Source: Planotetraspora silvatica
Lineage (GTDB): Bacteria; Actinomycetota; Actinomycetes; Streptosporangiales; Streptosporangiaceae
DNA: 64,000 nucleotides
Direction of reading: 5' to 3'
Assembly (NCBI RefSeq): GCF_016863315.1
Contig: NZ_BOOQ01000044.1
Location: 1-64,000, forward strand
Shown here: piece after piece, positions 35,650 to 44,758 of the stretch
How the letters are laid out: each line of letters opens with the position of its first letter
How positions within the stretch are numbered: position 1 is the stretch's first letter
Translations under genes and position numbers: made by a program
Notes under the pieces: generated by a model
What the model saw: only the letters and a program-made list of their open reading frames with translations
What the model was told of the DNA's origin: nothing
Databases searched by the model: none

Positions 35650-37649
35650 GCGACCGCCGTCGCGTCTCCCCCGGCGACCCGACTCCCCCATCTGGCGACC
35701 AGAGGGTCTGGAGCGACCCGCGCGGCGGCCGGGATCACTTCGGGCAGGACTCGAACGGCTTCGGCGCCGACCCGTTCGGGGGCGACTCCTACGGGGGCTT
35801 CTTCGGTGACGACGCCCATGGGGCGGACTCTTTCGGCGCGGACTCGTTCGGGCAGCCCGCCCACGACGCCCCGCGCGGCCGGCGCTCCGATGCCAGAGCG
35901 GGCGACGTGCCCGCCGGCCGGGACGCGTACGACGACCTCTACGAGGACGAGGCGCCCAAGCGCCGCCGCAGGCGCGGAGGCGGGGACGAAGAGGACGAAC
36001 TCGCGTCCGTCGGCGCCGGCGCCCGGTCCAGCCGTGCACGCGGTCGTGGACGGGGCGGCGATTCGGCGGAGCCCGCGCTCGCGACCGGGTACGGGGCAGG
36101 CGGCACGGGAGACTTCGAACCGCCGGACGGCAAGTCCGGCGACGGCGCGAAGCGCACCCTCGGCGTCGTGGGCTGGATCAGCATCGTGCTCACGAGCGTC
36201 CTGGTCCTCGGCACGCTGACCGCCTACAAGGTCTACCGGGACACCTTCGGCCTCATCAAGCGCGGAGCCTCGACGGACGACCTCGACAAGAACCGTCCCG
36301 TCAACCAGACCGGCGCGATCAACGTGCTCCTCGTGGGTTCGGACACCCGCGCCGGGGACAACGCGAAGTACGGCAAGGGTCTCGTCAACGACGGCGAGCG
36401 CACGGACACGATCATGCTGCTGCACGTCGCACCCAACCGGGACGGCGCGACGCTGGTCAGCTTCCCCCGCGACTCCATGGTGCAGATCCCCCAGTGCCGC
36501 AACACCCAGACCAAGGCCGTCACGCCGGCCCACCTCGGCATGATCAACTCCGCGTTCTTCGACGGCGGGATGATCTGCACGCGGCGGACCATCGAGACGC
36601 TCACCGGGATCCCGGTCGACCACTACGTGAAGATCGACTTCACCGGCTTCAAGAACATCGTGAACGCGCTGGACGGGATCACGATCTGCGTGCCCCAGGA
36701 CGTGAACGACGACCAGGCCAAGCTCCACCTGAAAAAGGGCACGCACCTGGTGAAGGGCGAGACCGCCCTCGCCTACGTGAGGGCGCGGCACGGTCTGGGT
36801 GACGGCAGCGACATCTCCAGGATCAGGCGGCAGCAGGTCTTCATCTCCCAGATCGTCAAGAAGGCGACGAGCAGCTCGATGCTCACCGACGTCGGCAAGC
36901 TCAACGCGTTCATCAAGGCCACCGCCGCATCGGTGACCATGGACGACGCGCTCAACGCGGGCGAGATCCTGCAGATCGCACAGAGCGCGCAGAAGCTGAG
37001 CGCGAGCGGTTTCAAGGCCACCACGGTCCCCTGGGAGGCGTACACCCCCGACCCCAACCGGGTGCAGTGGAAGCAGCCGGCCGCGAACAACCTGTTCAAC
37101 GCGATCAAGGGTGACACCGTGGTCGCCAGCCCCACGCCGAGCCCCGCCAAGGCCACCGCGCCTGCCGGCGGCACGAGCACCGGCACCACCGGCGGCACCG
37201 GGACGACCGGCACGCCGGAGGCCCCCGTCACCAGGCCGCAGCAGGTGAGGGTGGCCGTGTACAACGGCACCAACACCGGCGGCAAGGGCAAGGAGGTCGC
37301 GGACGAACTCACCGCACAGGGCTTCAAGGTCGTGAGCATCGGCAACGCCACGAAGGCGGGCGGCGCCGACCAGCCGAAGACATTCGTCCGCTACGAGGGT
37401 GCGGGCGCGGCCTCCACCAAGATCCTCACCGCCAAGCTGCTCAACGAGGTGACCCCGGAGATCGGCAAGGTCACGGCGAGCGCCCCGTCGACCAAGTACA
37501 CCCCCTCCACGCCTCCTCCGGGCCCGAAGGCCAAGGCGAGCGGCCCGACGCTCCAGTTGGTCGTCGGCGCCGACTGGAAGGGCATCCGCATCCCGCTCAA
37601 GGTGGGCGACGACGCGGTGACGTCCAAGACCAACATCTGTGCCGGCTGA
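35646..37649 (+). CDS. LytR-CpsA-Psr (LCP) family protein with LytR C-terminal domain
   Basis: Membrane-anchored phosphotransferase-type ligase of 667 aa that in this family attaches glycopolymers such as teichoic acid or arabinogalactan to peptidoglycan. Residues 1-170 are a disordered cytoplasmic region rich in Gly/Asp/Phe repeats (DSFGADSFGQ) and basic clusters (KRRRRRGGG). One helix spans 171-195. The LCP domain follows (INVLLVGSDTRAG; GERTDTIMLLHV; LVSFPRDSMVQIP; YVRARHGLGDGSDISRIRRQ, with the conserved Asp and Arg residues). A Thr/Gly/Pro linker leads to a LytR_C domain near 535-610. GAAGGAGG lies 5 bases before the GTG start. Confidence 0.92.
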   Translation: MSDRRRVSPGDPTPPSGDQRVWSDPRGGRDHFGQDSNGFGADPFGGDSYGGFFGDDAHGADSFGADSFGQPAHDAPRGRRSDARAGDVPAGRDAYDDLYEDEAPKRRRRRGGGDEEDELASVGAGARSSRARGRGRGGDSAEPALATGYGAGGTGDFEPPDGKSGDGAKRTLGVVGWISIVLTSVLVLGTLTAYKVYRDTFGLIKRGASTDDLDKNRPVNQTGAINVLLVGSDTRAGDNAKYGKGLVNDGERTDTIMLLHVAPNRDGATLVSFPRDSMVQIPQCRNTQTKAVTPAHLGMINSAFFDGGMICTRRTIETLTGIPVDHYVKIDFTGFKNIVNALDGITICVPQDVNDDQAKLHLKKGTHLVKGETALAYVRARHGLGDGSDISRIRRQQVFISQIVKKATSSSMLTDVGKLNAFIKATAASVTMDDALNAGEILQIAQSAQKLSASGFKATTVPWEAYTPDPNRVQWKQPAANNLFNAIKGDTVVASPTPSPAKATAPAGGTSTGTTGGTGTTGTPEAPVTRPQQVRVAVYNGTNTGGKGKEVADELTAQGFKVVSIGNATKAGGADQPKTFVRYEGAGAASTKILTAKLLNEVTPEIGKVTASAPSTKYTPSTPPPGPKAKASGPTLQLVVGADWKGIRIPLKVGDDAVTSKTNICAG

Positions 37650-37660
37650 GGTGAGCCGCG

Positions 37661-37684
37661 GCCGGGCGGGCATACCCGCCCGGC
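37661..37684 (+). terminator. hairpin terminator after LCP gene
   Basis: A perfect 10-bp stem gccgggcggg / cccgcccggc with a CATA loop starts 12 bases after the LCP stop. No U-run follows. The next 240 bases to the acyltransferase start hold no gene that I can support. Confidence 0.7.
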
Positions 37685-37924
37685 GAGTTCGCTTGACCAC
37701 TCCAGTCGACTGGTGTCAGATGTGTCATGTTTCACCTCGTGCGCGACATCCGATCTAGGGGACGTTAAGGTAAAGAACCGGTGAACGCGCCCTGTTCACC
37801 CATTCGACTGATCCGCAAGGGCGCCTTCGCTAATGTCCGATACGGGCCGCGCCGCGGATCCCCAGGATCCGCCCCCGCATGAGCAACCGCCGATCCCCCC
37901 GACAGATAGCAGAGCGTTTCTCTC

Positions 37925-39679
37925 GTGAGTGACTCCCGCCACCAATCTCCGGTTCAGCCTTCGGGATCAGGTGTCACCCCCGATGCCGAAGACGGGCCCA
38001 CCGGCGTGATCAGCCGCATCTCGGGCGATCGGCCGCCACCACGAGGGGACGGACTCGAGGCGGGCCGCCGCGAAACCGGTCCGGCCTCAGGGCCCTTCGA
38101 TGTTCCCGCTCCGATCGACAAGCCGCCGCTGCCCGTACGGCAGCCGCGCAGGCGGGGAGCCGTCGCGGCGGCCGGCCAGGCGGATCAGGAGACGCCGGCT
38201 CAGGGGTTCGACTACTTCGCCGCCTCCGCCTCGCCCAAGAGCGGCGGTTCCGACCCCCGCTCACCGGAGACGTCGGGGGCGTGGGCGCTCCAGGGCACCG
38301 GGCCGCACGCCTTCCCCGCCTCGGCCCGGGACCCCCGGGCCCCGCAGTGGCCGGATACCACGCAGGCCGGCGGGCCCGCCGGCCAGTGGGATCCGTGGAG
38401 CCGGACGGCGCAGGACGGCAACGGGGGCGCCCGGCAGGCCTTCGACGGGACCGGGACCACCGACAGGCCGACCCGGGACAGGCCGATGCGGGACCGGCCC
38501 ATTCGGGATCTGCCCGACGAGGACCTCTCCGTGCCCGCGTGGGCGTCGGCACCGGCCCGGACGGCCACGGGACCGCTTCCCCAGGAGTTCACCCAGGGGA
38601 CCCGCCAGGCCGCACCGCCCGGATGGGACGGCCAGGAGCCCGAGCGGGAGCCCGAGCCCGCGCCCCAGAGCAAGAAGCGGCCGCGCGAGCCTTTCCTCGA
38701 CAACGTCAAGTTCGTCCTGATCGCGCTCGTCGCCACCGGCCATTCACTCGTCCCGACCCTGGCGGCCGACTCGTCCCGCGCGGCCTATCTGTTCATCTAC
38801 GTCTTCCACATGCCGCTGTTCGTCACCATCAGCGGCTACCTGTCCAGGAACTTCTGGAACTCCAGCACGAAGACCACCAAGCTCATCGACAACTTCCTGA
38901 TCCCCTACGTCGTCGTCGAGATCGGCTACGCCGGACTCCGCACGGCCTTCGGGCACAAGTTCAGCATCTCGATCACCGATCCCGCCTGGCTGAACTGGTA
39001 CCTGCTCGCTCTGCTGCTCTGGCGGCTGTCGACGCCCGTCTGGCAGCGCGTGCGCTTCCCGCTGGTGATCGCGGTGATCATCTACGTGGTCGCGGGGATG
39101 ACGGATCTCTCCGGCGACTTCAGCGTCGACCGGTTCTTCGGGCTCCTGCCCTTCTTCGTCCTGGGACTGGTGATCAAACCGGGCCTGTTCGAGTTCCTCG
39201 CCCGCGCGTGGGTGCGGGTGCTGTCGGTCCTCGTGATCGCCGGTGCCGCCGCCGTGGCCGTCTACCTGGTCAAGAACTACTCCGTGAAGCTCGGCCCGAT
39301 CTACTACAGCCAGAGCTACCCGGATCTCCACCTCATCTGGTGGAAGGGCATGGTCCTGCGGATGGCGCTCCTCGGCGCCGCGCTCACGATGTCGGCCGCC
39401 GTGCTCTCGCTGATCCCCCGATCCGAGACCTGGTTCTCCGACCTCGGCACGCGCACGCTGTACTGCTACCTCCTGCACGGCGTCCCGGTGATGATCGCGA
39501 AGGAGATGGGCTGGCTGAGCGCCCCGTGGCTGTTCGGCCCGCTCGGAGTGGCGGCCATCGCGAGCGCCTGTTTCGCCCTGGCGATCGTGCTCTGCATGCC
39601 CATCACACGCACGTTCTTCAAGTGGCTGCTGGAGCCCCGGCTCAGCTGGCTCTACCGGAAGTCCGAGCAGCCGGCCTAG
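37925..39679 (+). CDS. acyltransferase family 3 membrane protein with long disordered N-terminus
   Basis: Protein of 584 aa. The first ~250 residues are Pro/Arg/Gly/Asp-rich and disordered, with a short repeated TDRPTRDRPMRDRPIRDLP run. The rest is a ten-helix acyltransferase-3-like domain opening FLDNVKFVLIALVATGHSL (the conserved His) and AYLFIYVFHMPLFVTISGYL. Members of the family O-acetylate or O-acylate wall polysaccharides and lipids. The GTG at 37925 has no strong ribosome binding site, so a start further inside the disordered region is possible. Neighbouring LCP and GT genes support a surface-glycan role. Confidence 0.87.
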   Translation: MSDSRHQSPVQPSGSGVTPDAEDGPTGVISRISGDRPPPRGDGLEAGRRETGPASGPFDVPAPIDKPPLPVRQPRRRGAVAAAGQADQETPAQGFDYFAASASPKSGGSDPRSPETSGAWALQGTGPHAFPASARDPRAPQWPDTTQAGGPAGQWDPWSRTAQDGNGGARQAFDGTGTTDRPTRDRPMRDRPIRDLPDEDLSVPAWASAPARTATGPLPQEFTQGTRQAAPPGWDGQEPEREPEPAPQSKKRPREPFLDNVKFVLIALVATGHSLVPTLAADSSRAAYLFIYVFHMPLFVTISGYLSRNFWNSSTKTTKLIDNFLIPYVVVEIGYAGLRTAFGHKFSISITDPAWLNWYLLALLLWRLSTPVWQRVRFPLVIAVIIYVVAGMTDLSGDFSVDRFFGLLPFFVLGLVIKPGLFEFLARAWVRVLSVLVIAGAAAVAVYLVKNYSVKLGPIYYSQSYPDLHLIWWKGMVLRMALLGAALTMSAAVLSLIPRSETWFSDLGTRTLYCYLLHGVPVMIAKEMGWLSAPWLFGPLGVAAIASACFALAIVLCMPITRTFFKWLLEPRLSWLYRKSEQPA

Positions 39680-39787
39680 CCTCTCGGGGCCGCCGACCGG
39701 CCGCTACAGCCGGAAATTAAGCAGCAGTTCGGCGGCCATTCACCCGGCGCATTCGGACACTTCGGACCGAACAGCAAGCCTCCCCCT

Positions 39788-40924
39788 ATGAGGGTATGCG
39801 TCGGCACGATAGTCCATCATCCGGAGGACGCACGGATCACCCACCGGCAGATCCGTGCACTGCTCGACGCGGGTCATCAGGTCACCTTCATCGCGCCGTT
39901 CACCCACTGCAACGTGACACCGCCGCCGGAGATCCGGCCCATCGACGTCCCTCGGGCCGTGGGCCTGCACCGGAGGAAGGCCATCAGAGCCGCCCGCACG
40001 GCGTTGAAGCGGGGCGTGAAGGACGCCGACATCCTCCTCATCCACGACATCGAACTGCTGCTGGCGCTGCCCCGTAAGAGGCCGCCGACCGTCTGGGACG
40101 TCCACGAGGACACCGCGGCGGCGATGGAGGCCAAGACCTACCTCCCCGAGGCCATGCGGAGCGTTCTCCCTCCGCTGATCAGAGGCATGGAGGGCCGGGC
40201 GGAGCGGCGCATGCACCTGTTCCTCGCGGAGGAGTCCTACCGGGACCGCTTCGTGGGCGACCACCCGGTGATCCCCAACCTCACCTATGTGCCGGACACC
40301 CCTCCCCAGGCCCCGGGTGACAACCGGATCGTCTACATCGGCCAGCTCGCCCGGGCGCGCGGCGCGCTCGAGATGATCGAGCTCGCGCGGCGGCTTCGCG
40401 GCCACGGGATCCGGCTCGACCTGATCGGCCCAGCCGACGCCGACGTCCGGCCCCTGCTGAGGGACGCGCAGCGGGAAGGCGTCCTCGACTGGTTCGGGCA
40501 CGTGCCCAACCAGCACGCGCTCAGGATGGCCGAGGGCGCGCTCGCGGGGCTCTCCCTGCTGCACGACCTGCCGAACTACCGGGGGTCGACGCCCACGAAG
40601 GTCATCGAGTACATGGCGCGAGGCATTCCGGTGATCACTACGCCGCTGACCAGGGCGGCCTCCCTCGTCGGGCGGGTCGACTGCGGCACCATCGTCCCGT
40701 TCGGCGACGTGGAATCCGTGGTGAGCGCGGTGACGCAGGCCGTGCTCCGGCTCCGCGACAACCCCGAGCGCCGCAACGCGATGGGGGCGCGCGGCTATTT
40801 CGAGGCGCTGCACCACCACCACTGGCCCCTGGTGTCCGGCGAGTTCGTCGGCCACCTGGAGCGCTGGGCCGACACGCCGGGCTCGTCACAGGCCCGGCAG
40901 CCCGACCGCGCCATCCCGGTCTGA
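39788..40924 (+). CDS. glycosyltransferase family 4
   Basis: GT-B glycosyltransferase of 378 aa. The N-terminal domain starts RVCVGTIVHHPEDARITHRQ, with a glycine-poor acceptor loop, and VWDVHEDTAAAMEAKTY. The donor domain begins IVYIGQLARARGALEMIEL, then LDLIGPADADV, and ends with GSTPTKVIEYMARGIPVITT, where the Glu of KVIEYM replaces the EGFG-type motif. That pattern occurs in GT4 enzymes of capsule and wall clusters. It stands alone between two intergenic gaps. Confidence 0.85.
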   Translation: MRVCVGTIVHHPEDARITHRQIRALLDAGHQVTFIAPFTHCNVTPPPEIRPIDVPRAVGLHRRKAIRAARTALKRGVKDADILLIHDIELLLALPRKRPPTVWDVHEDTAAAMEAKTYLPEAMRSVLPPLIRGMEGRAERRMHLFLAEESYRDRFVGDHPVIPNLTYVPDTPPQAPGDNRIVYIGQLARARGALEMIELARRLRGHGIRLDLIGPADADVRPLLRDAQREGVLDWFGHVPNQHALRMAEGALAGLSLLHDLPNYRGSTPTKVIEYMARGIPVITTPLTRAASLVGRVDCGTIVPFGDVESVVSAVTQAVLRLRDNPERRNAMGARGYFEALHHHHWPLVSGEFVGHLERWADTPGSSQARQPDRAIPV

Positions 40925-41033
40925 CCGCGCGAGCCGCCGAATCGACCGGCCCGCACGGCCCGCACGGCCTGACAGCATGACCTGGCAGCACGGCGGCTAC
41001 CGCGGGGTCACCCGGGCTTGCTGTACTGGGAGC

Positions 41034-41792
41034 ATGGCAAGCCATCTCATCCTGGGCCGCCGGGTCGACATCCCGCTGGAGATTCGCGACGCCACGGTGT
41101 GCAGCGCGACCTACCTCGTGCGGGCCGACGCCGCCCGGGCCGTCCTCGCATACTCAGGGATGGACGTCACGGAGCTCCTGCCGGGCAAGGCGGCCTGCAC
41201 GCTGGTCTTCGCGCAGTATCGGGACTCGGCTCTGGAGGACTACCACGAGTTCGGCGTCGCCTTCCTGGTACGACCGCCGGAGGCGGAGCCTCCGCCGTCA
41301 CGCGGCCTCCTGGCGGGCGTCAGGGACATGCGCAGGGCGGGCTTCGGCACCTTCGTCCACTGGCTGCCGGTCGACCGGAGGCTCACGCTGGAGGCCGGCC
41401 GGGCCATATGGGGCTTTCCCAAGGAACTCGCCGACATCGAGATCCGGCTCGGCACGCCGTACAAGCGGTGCATTCTGCGCAAGGACGGGCGATTGGTCAT
41501 CGACCTGCTGATCCGGCCGGGCACACCGCTTCCGGGGACGGGCTCGATCGCGATGGACGCCTACGCGCATCTCGACGGGGTCACCCGGCGCGTGCCGTGG
41601 TCGATGCGGCCCCGGGGAATCCGCGCCCGGCCCGGCGGCGCGCTGATCCGGCTGGGCAACCATCCGATAGCCAAGGAGCTGAGCGAACTCGGGCTGCCCA
41701 AGCGGGCGTTGATGACGAGCTCGATCAGCCATCTGTCGATGTCGGTCGGTGAGGCCCGCCCACTGCCGTCCTCGCGGCCGGCCGAGGCCTGA
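41034..41792 (+). CDS. acetoacetate decarboxylase family protein
   Basis: Protein of 252 aa from the ATG at 41034 (MASHLILGRRVDIPLEIRDA); GGGAG lies almost directly before it, so the exact start is uncertain and 40977 is the alternative. The acetoacetate-decarboxylase fold is shown by VHWLPVDRRLTLEAGRAIWG followed by FPKELADIEI, whose Lys matches the Schiff-base lysine. Many actinomycete members of this family are not decarboxylases of acetoacetate, so the substrate is open. It is convergent with the GT2 gene that follows. Its role beside glycan genes is not clear. Confidence 0.82.
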   Translation: MASHLILGRRVDIPLEIRDATVCSATYLVRADAARAVLAYSGMDVTELLPGKAACTLVFAQYRDSALEDYHEFGVAFLVRPPEAEPPPSRGLLAGVRDMRRAGFGTFVHWLPVDRRLTLEAGRAIWGFPKELADIEIRLGTPYKRCILRKDGRLVIDLLIRPGTPLPGTGSIAMDAYAHLDGVTRRVPWSMRPRGIRARPGGALIRLGNHPIAKELSELGLPKRALMTSSISHLSMSVGEARPLPSSRPAEA

Positions 41793-41817
41793 CCGCACGG
41801 ACCGTCCGCTGCGGGAT

Positions 41818-42708
41818 CTAGACGATCGGCGGGCGGCCGAGGCGGAGCATGCGCCAGGCGGTGCGCCAGGCCATCGGGCGGCGCTCGCCCGCGGGCTGGC
41901 GCAGCCCTTCGCCGAACCCGTGGAACCACGCCTTGAGCGCGCTCGTCGCCCGGACGCGGGCGAGGGTCAGCGCGATCCAGTTGAACAGATACAGGACGGC
42001 CAGCGGCCACGGCAGGTTCCGCCGGGCCAGCCAGACCCGGTTGCGGGCGTTCATCCGGTAGAACTCGGCGTGCCGGCTCGGCAACACCAGGGGGTGGTAC
42101 ATGACCGGCTCGGCGTCGTACTCGATGCGGTAACCCTCGCCGAGCAGCCGCCAGGCCAGGTCGGTCTCCTCGTGCGCGTAGAAGAAATTCTCCGGCAAGC
42201 CGCCGACCTGCAGGTACGCCGACTTCCTGATCGCGCACGCGCCGCCGAGGAAGGTGGTGACGGGCGAGGACCGCTCCGGGTCCCCCGCGCGCAGCCGGGG
42301 AACGTGCCGCCGTTGCACCGAGCCCCCCTCCGGCTCCATGACCCGGAAGGAGATGACGGCGAGGTCGGGCTCGTGGGTGAACCTCTCGCGAACATGCGCG
42401 GCGACCTTGGAGCCGGCGTACCAGCCGTCGTCGTCGAGGAAGAGGACGACGTCGCCCGAACACTCCTGGACGCCTCGGTTACGCCCCTCGGGTATGCCCA
42501 CGTTGTACGGAAGCCGTACCGTCTTGATCGCAGCGGCCGAATCGGGCAGCGGCTGGGCGGTCAGTCCCGGCACGTCGGCGCCGTTGCCGACGATCACCAC
42601 TTCGACGTCGCCGTCGGTCTGGGTCAGGGCGGACTCGACCGCCCGGTCGAGCTCGGCGACCCTGTTGCCCATGGTGAGGATGACGCACGAAAGCTTCACC
42701 GCGGTCAT
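41818..42708 (-). CDS. glycosyltransferase family 2
   Basis: GT-A glycosyltransferase of 296 aa: LSCVILTMGNRVAELDRAVE at the start, VIVGNGADV, NVGIPEGRNRGV, FLDDDGWYAG (DxD) and FFYAHEETDLAWRLL for the acceptor loop. A single hydrophobic stretch near residue 240 may bind the membrane. It is the last gene of the minus-strand series running down from 47.8 kb, after a 190-bp gap that holds an A/T-rich inverted repeat (CTTATTT at 42783-42789 and AAATAAG at 42796-42802). It likely adds a sugar to the polymer or lipid built by that cluster. Confidence 0.87.
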   Translation of the reverse strand: MTAVKLSCVILTMGNRVAELDRAVESALTQTDGDVEVVIVGNGADVPGLTAQPLPDSAAAIKTVRLPYNVGIPEGRNRGVQECSGDVVLFLDDDGWYAGSKVAAHVRERFTHEPDLAVISFRVMEPEGGSVQRRHVPRLRAGDPERSSPVTTFLGGACAIRKSAYLQVGGLPENFFYAHEETDLAWRLLGEGYRIEYDAEPVMYHPLVLPSRHAEFYRMNARNRVWLARRNLPWPLAVLYLFNWIALTLARVRATSALKAWFHGFGEGLRQPAGERRPMAWRTAWRMLRLGRPPIV

Positions 42709-42782
42709 CGCCTCAGCATCGGGACGGCTACATACGATTTCATGATCACCGAGTCTGTATGGCCGGGCAATCCGGAATCCGC

Positions 42783-42802
42783 CTTATTTACTGAAAAATA
42801 AG
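42783..42802. repeat. A/T-rich inverted repeat between CDP-alcohol transferase and GT2 genes
   Basis: CTTATTT (42783-42789) and AAATAAG (42796-42802) pair perfectly around six bases. It stands out in this GC-rich sequence. It may be a terminator for the genes upstream or a promoter-proximal operator for the GT2 gene. Confidence 0.4.
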
Positions 42803-42898
42803 AGTATCGGAACTCCCGGGAAACCCCTACCAAACCACGCATGTACGGACGACCGGTTTCCCCTTGGCCATCGGTCCGATACGTGCGCGCGGTGTTGA

Positions 42899-43657
42899 TC
42901 ACGAGAGCCGCCTCGACGCGAGGATGCTCACCAGATGCAGGATGAGCTGGAGGACGGCGATGATCGCGCACGCGACGACGAGGATCCGGGTGGCGGGGAA
43001 CCAGAAGTCCAGAACGGCGGCCACCACGACGATGATCGACAACTCGATGGCCTGGATGACCCGGTGGAACCGGAGCGCTCCGACCACCTTTCTGGCCAGG
43101 CCGAGACGGCTCGACGTGAACTCCCCCGCCGACGTCTCGGTCGCCGCGACGAGGCCCGAACGGGCCCGGGCGACGTCCACGAGGTCGGTCTCCGACTTGA
43201 TCAGGATCGCGCCCAGAGCCGCGGCGAAACCGAGGATGGTGTACCAGTCGGGGACGGTCTCCGAGGCCCGGAAACCCAGGCCGATGAGCAGCGCGGCCTC
43301 GGCGAAGTAGTGACCCACCCGGTCCAGGTAGATCCCGGTGATCGACGTCCGGCGCGTCCAGCGGGCGAGCTCGCCGTCCGAGCAGTCGAGCAGGAGGTAG
43401 AGCTGGATCAGCAGGGCCGCCGCCAGCGCCGCCCAGAACCCCGGCAGGGCCAGTACGGCTCCCGCCGCAACTCCGGACACGATCATCAGACCGGTGACCT
43501 GGTTGGGCGTGATGGGCGTCTTGGCCAGCAGCCAGGTGGCATAGATGGACAGGTGCCTCATGTAGAGCAGGCCCGCCCAGTGTTCACCACTGCGGCGGTC
43601 CATCGTGGTCTGCGGTTGGGCGACCGCGCGAAGCTCAGCGACCGACGGCGTGGACAT
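42899..43657 (-). CDS. CDP-alcohol phosphatidyltransferase family protein (fourth Asp replaced by His)
   Basis: Membrane enzyme of 252 aa with about six helices that would move an alcohol phosphate from a CDP-alcohol to an acceptor alcohol. The signature reads DCSDGELAR, eight residues, then GIYLDRVGH: the usual DxxDGxxARx8GxxxDxxxD ends with His in place of the fourth Asp, which normally acts as catalytic base. The ATG at 43657 is used; a TTG at 43666 is possible. The start overlaps the dehydrogenase gene by about 23 bp, indicating coupling. It may transfer a polyol phosphate onto a lipid or glycan. Confidence 0.85.
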   Translation of the reverse strand: MSTPSVAELRAVAQPQTTMDRRSGEHWAGLLYMRHLSIYATWLLAKTPITPNQVTGLMIVSGVAAGAVLALPGFWAALAAALLIQLYLLLDCSDGELARWTRRTSITGIYLDRVGHYFAEAALLIGLGFRASETVPDWYTILGFAAALGAILIKSETDLVDVARARSGLVAATETSAGEFTSSRLGLARKVVGALRFHRVIQAIELSIIVVVAAVLDFWFPATRILVVACAIIAVLQLILHLVSILASRRLS

Positions 43658-44693
43658 ATCCCTCAACTTTCGCGCGGACCTCGGTCTCCGAAAGCCGAAG
43701 GTGCTCGAGGATGGTGTAACGGCCGGGCCGCGTGCTCGGAGCCAGCATCACCGCGGCGGTGAACTGCTCGAGGGTCAGGCCGACATCTCCCGGGACGACG
43801 GGCAGATCGTGGCTCCTGAGGCAACCGGCGACGTCGTCGAGCCGGCGGGAGTCCTCGCGGAGGTAGAAGCAGAACGCCGCGCCGATCCCGGCCAGCTCGC
43901 CGTGGTTGGACGTTCCGGGGTAGAGCTGATCCACAGCATGCAGGATCTCATGATCACCGCCGCTGCTCGGCCGGCTTGACCCGGCGATGACCATAGACAT
44001 GCCAGACAGAATCAAAGCTTCCGCGAGGACGGTCAGGAAGGCGTCGGACTCGATCGAGTCCGACCGCCCGAGCACCGCCTCCGCCGCCGTGCGCGCCATG
44101 GAGATCGCCAGCCCGTCGATGGGCTCGCCGCGCTCGATGTTGCCGAGGTGCCAGTCCTCGATGGCCGACAGGTTGCTCACCACGTCGCCGACGCCGCTCC
44201 TGACCAGGGCGGCCGGGGCGTCGTGCACGAAGTCGAGGTCGACCATGATCGCCAGCGGCATGGGCACGCCGAACGAGCCCTTCCCGCCCTCGTGGATCAG
44301 GGAGGCGACCGGCGAGCAGATGCCGTCGTGCGAGAGGTTGGTCGCCACCGCCACCATCGGGATGCCGGCCAGCGAGGCGGCGTACTTGGTCGCGTCGATG
44401 GTCTTGCCGCCGCCGACTCCGACGACGGCCTCATAGGCGCCCTTGCGCAGGTCGGCGCCGAGCGAGACGGCCGCGTCGACGGTGCCGTCGGGCACCCGGA
44501 AGACCCGCGCCTCTCCCAGCGAGGGGGCGATGACCTCGGCGATCCTGTCGCCCTGGCTCGTGCCCACGGCGACCGCGACCCGGCCGGAGGTGGCGACCCG
44601 GCTGTCGGCCAGCAACGCGCCGAGTTGGGCTATCGCGCCCCGCCGGACCTCCATCGTGAGGGGGGCGGGGAGCATTCTTGCCAGAATCGGCAT
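43635..44693 (-). CDS. glycerol-1-phosphate dehydrogenase family (Fe-ADH-like) protein
   Basis: NAD(P)-dependent dehydrogenase of 352 aa. It fits the sn-glycerol-1-phosphate dehydrogenase/AraM group better than ordinary alcohol dehydrogenases: VGVGGGKTIDATKYAA binds the cofactor pyrophosphate, and NLSHDGICSPVASL is the group signature. The metal ligands appear as Asp in RSGVGDVVSNLSA, His in SSGGDHEILHAVD and His in TSNHGELAGIG. It would reduce dihydroxyacetone phosphate to sn-glycerol-1-phosphate, the archaeal-type enantiomer, but other keto-polyol phosphates are possible. GGAG is 5 bases before the ATG at 44693. It is flanked by a nucleotidylyltransferase and a CDP-alcohol transferase. Confidence 0.85.
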   Translation of the reverse strand: MPILARMLPAPLTMEVRRGAIAQLGALLADSRVATSGRVAVAVGTSQGDRIAEVIAPSLGEARVFRVPDGTVDAAVSLGADLRKGAYEAVVGVGGGKTIDATKYAASLAGIPMVAVATNLSHDGICSPVASLIHEGGKGSFGVPMPLAIMVDLDFVHDAPAALVRSGVGDVVSNLSAIEDWHLGNIERGEPIDGLAISMARTAAEAVLGRSDSIESDAFLTVLAEALILSGMSMVIAGSSRPSSGGDHEILHAVDQLYPGTSNHGELAGIGAAFCFYLREDSRRLDDVAGCLRSHDLPVVPGDVGLTLEQFTAAVMLAPSTRPGRYTILEHLRLSETEVRAKVEGYVHAVGR

Positions 44694-44758
44694 GAGAACT
44701 CCTCAGGCGGCGAGAACGTCGTGCGCGTGGGGTCGGGGAGCCGGGCGGCCCGGTGGTC

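Noticed and set aside
35559-37700. 713-aa minus-strand frame
   Set aside because: Antisense of the LCP gene; Val/Gly/Arg-rich without domains.
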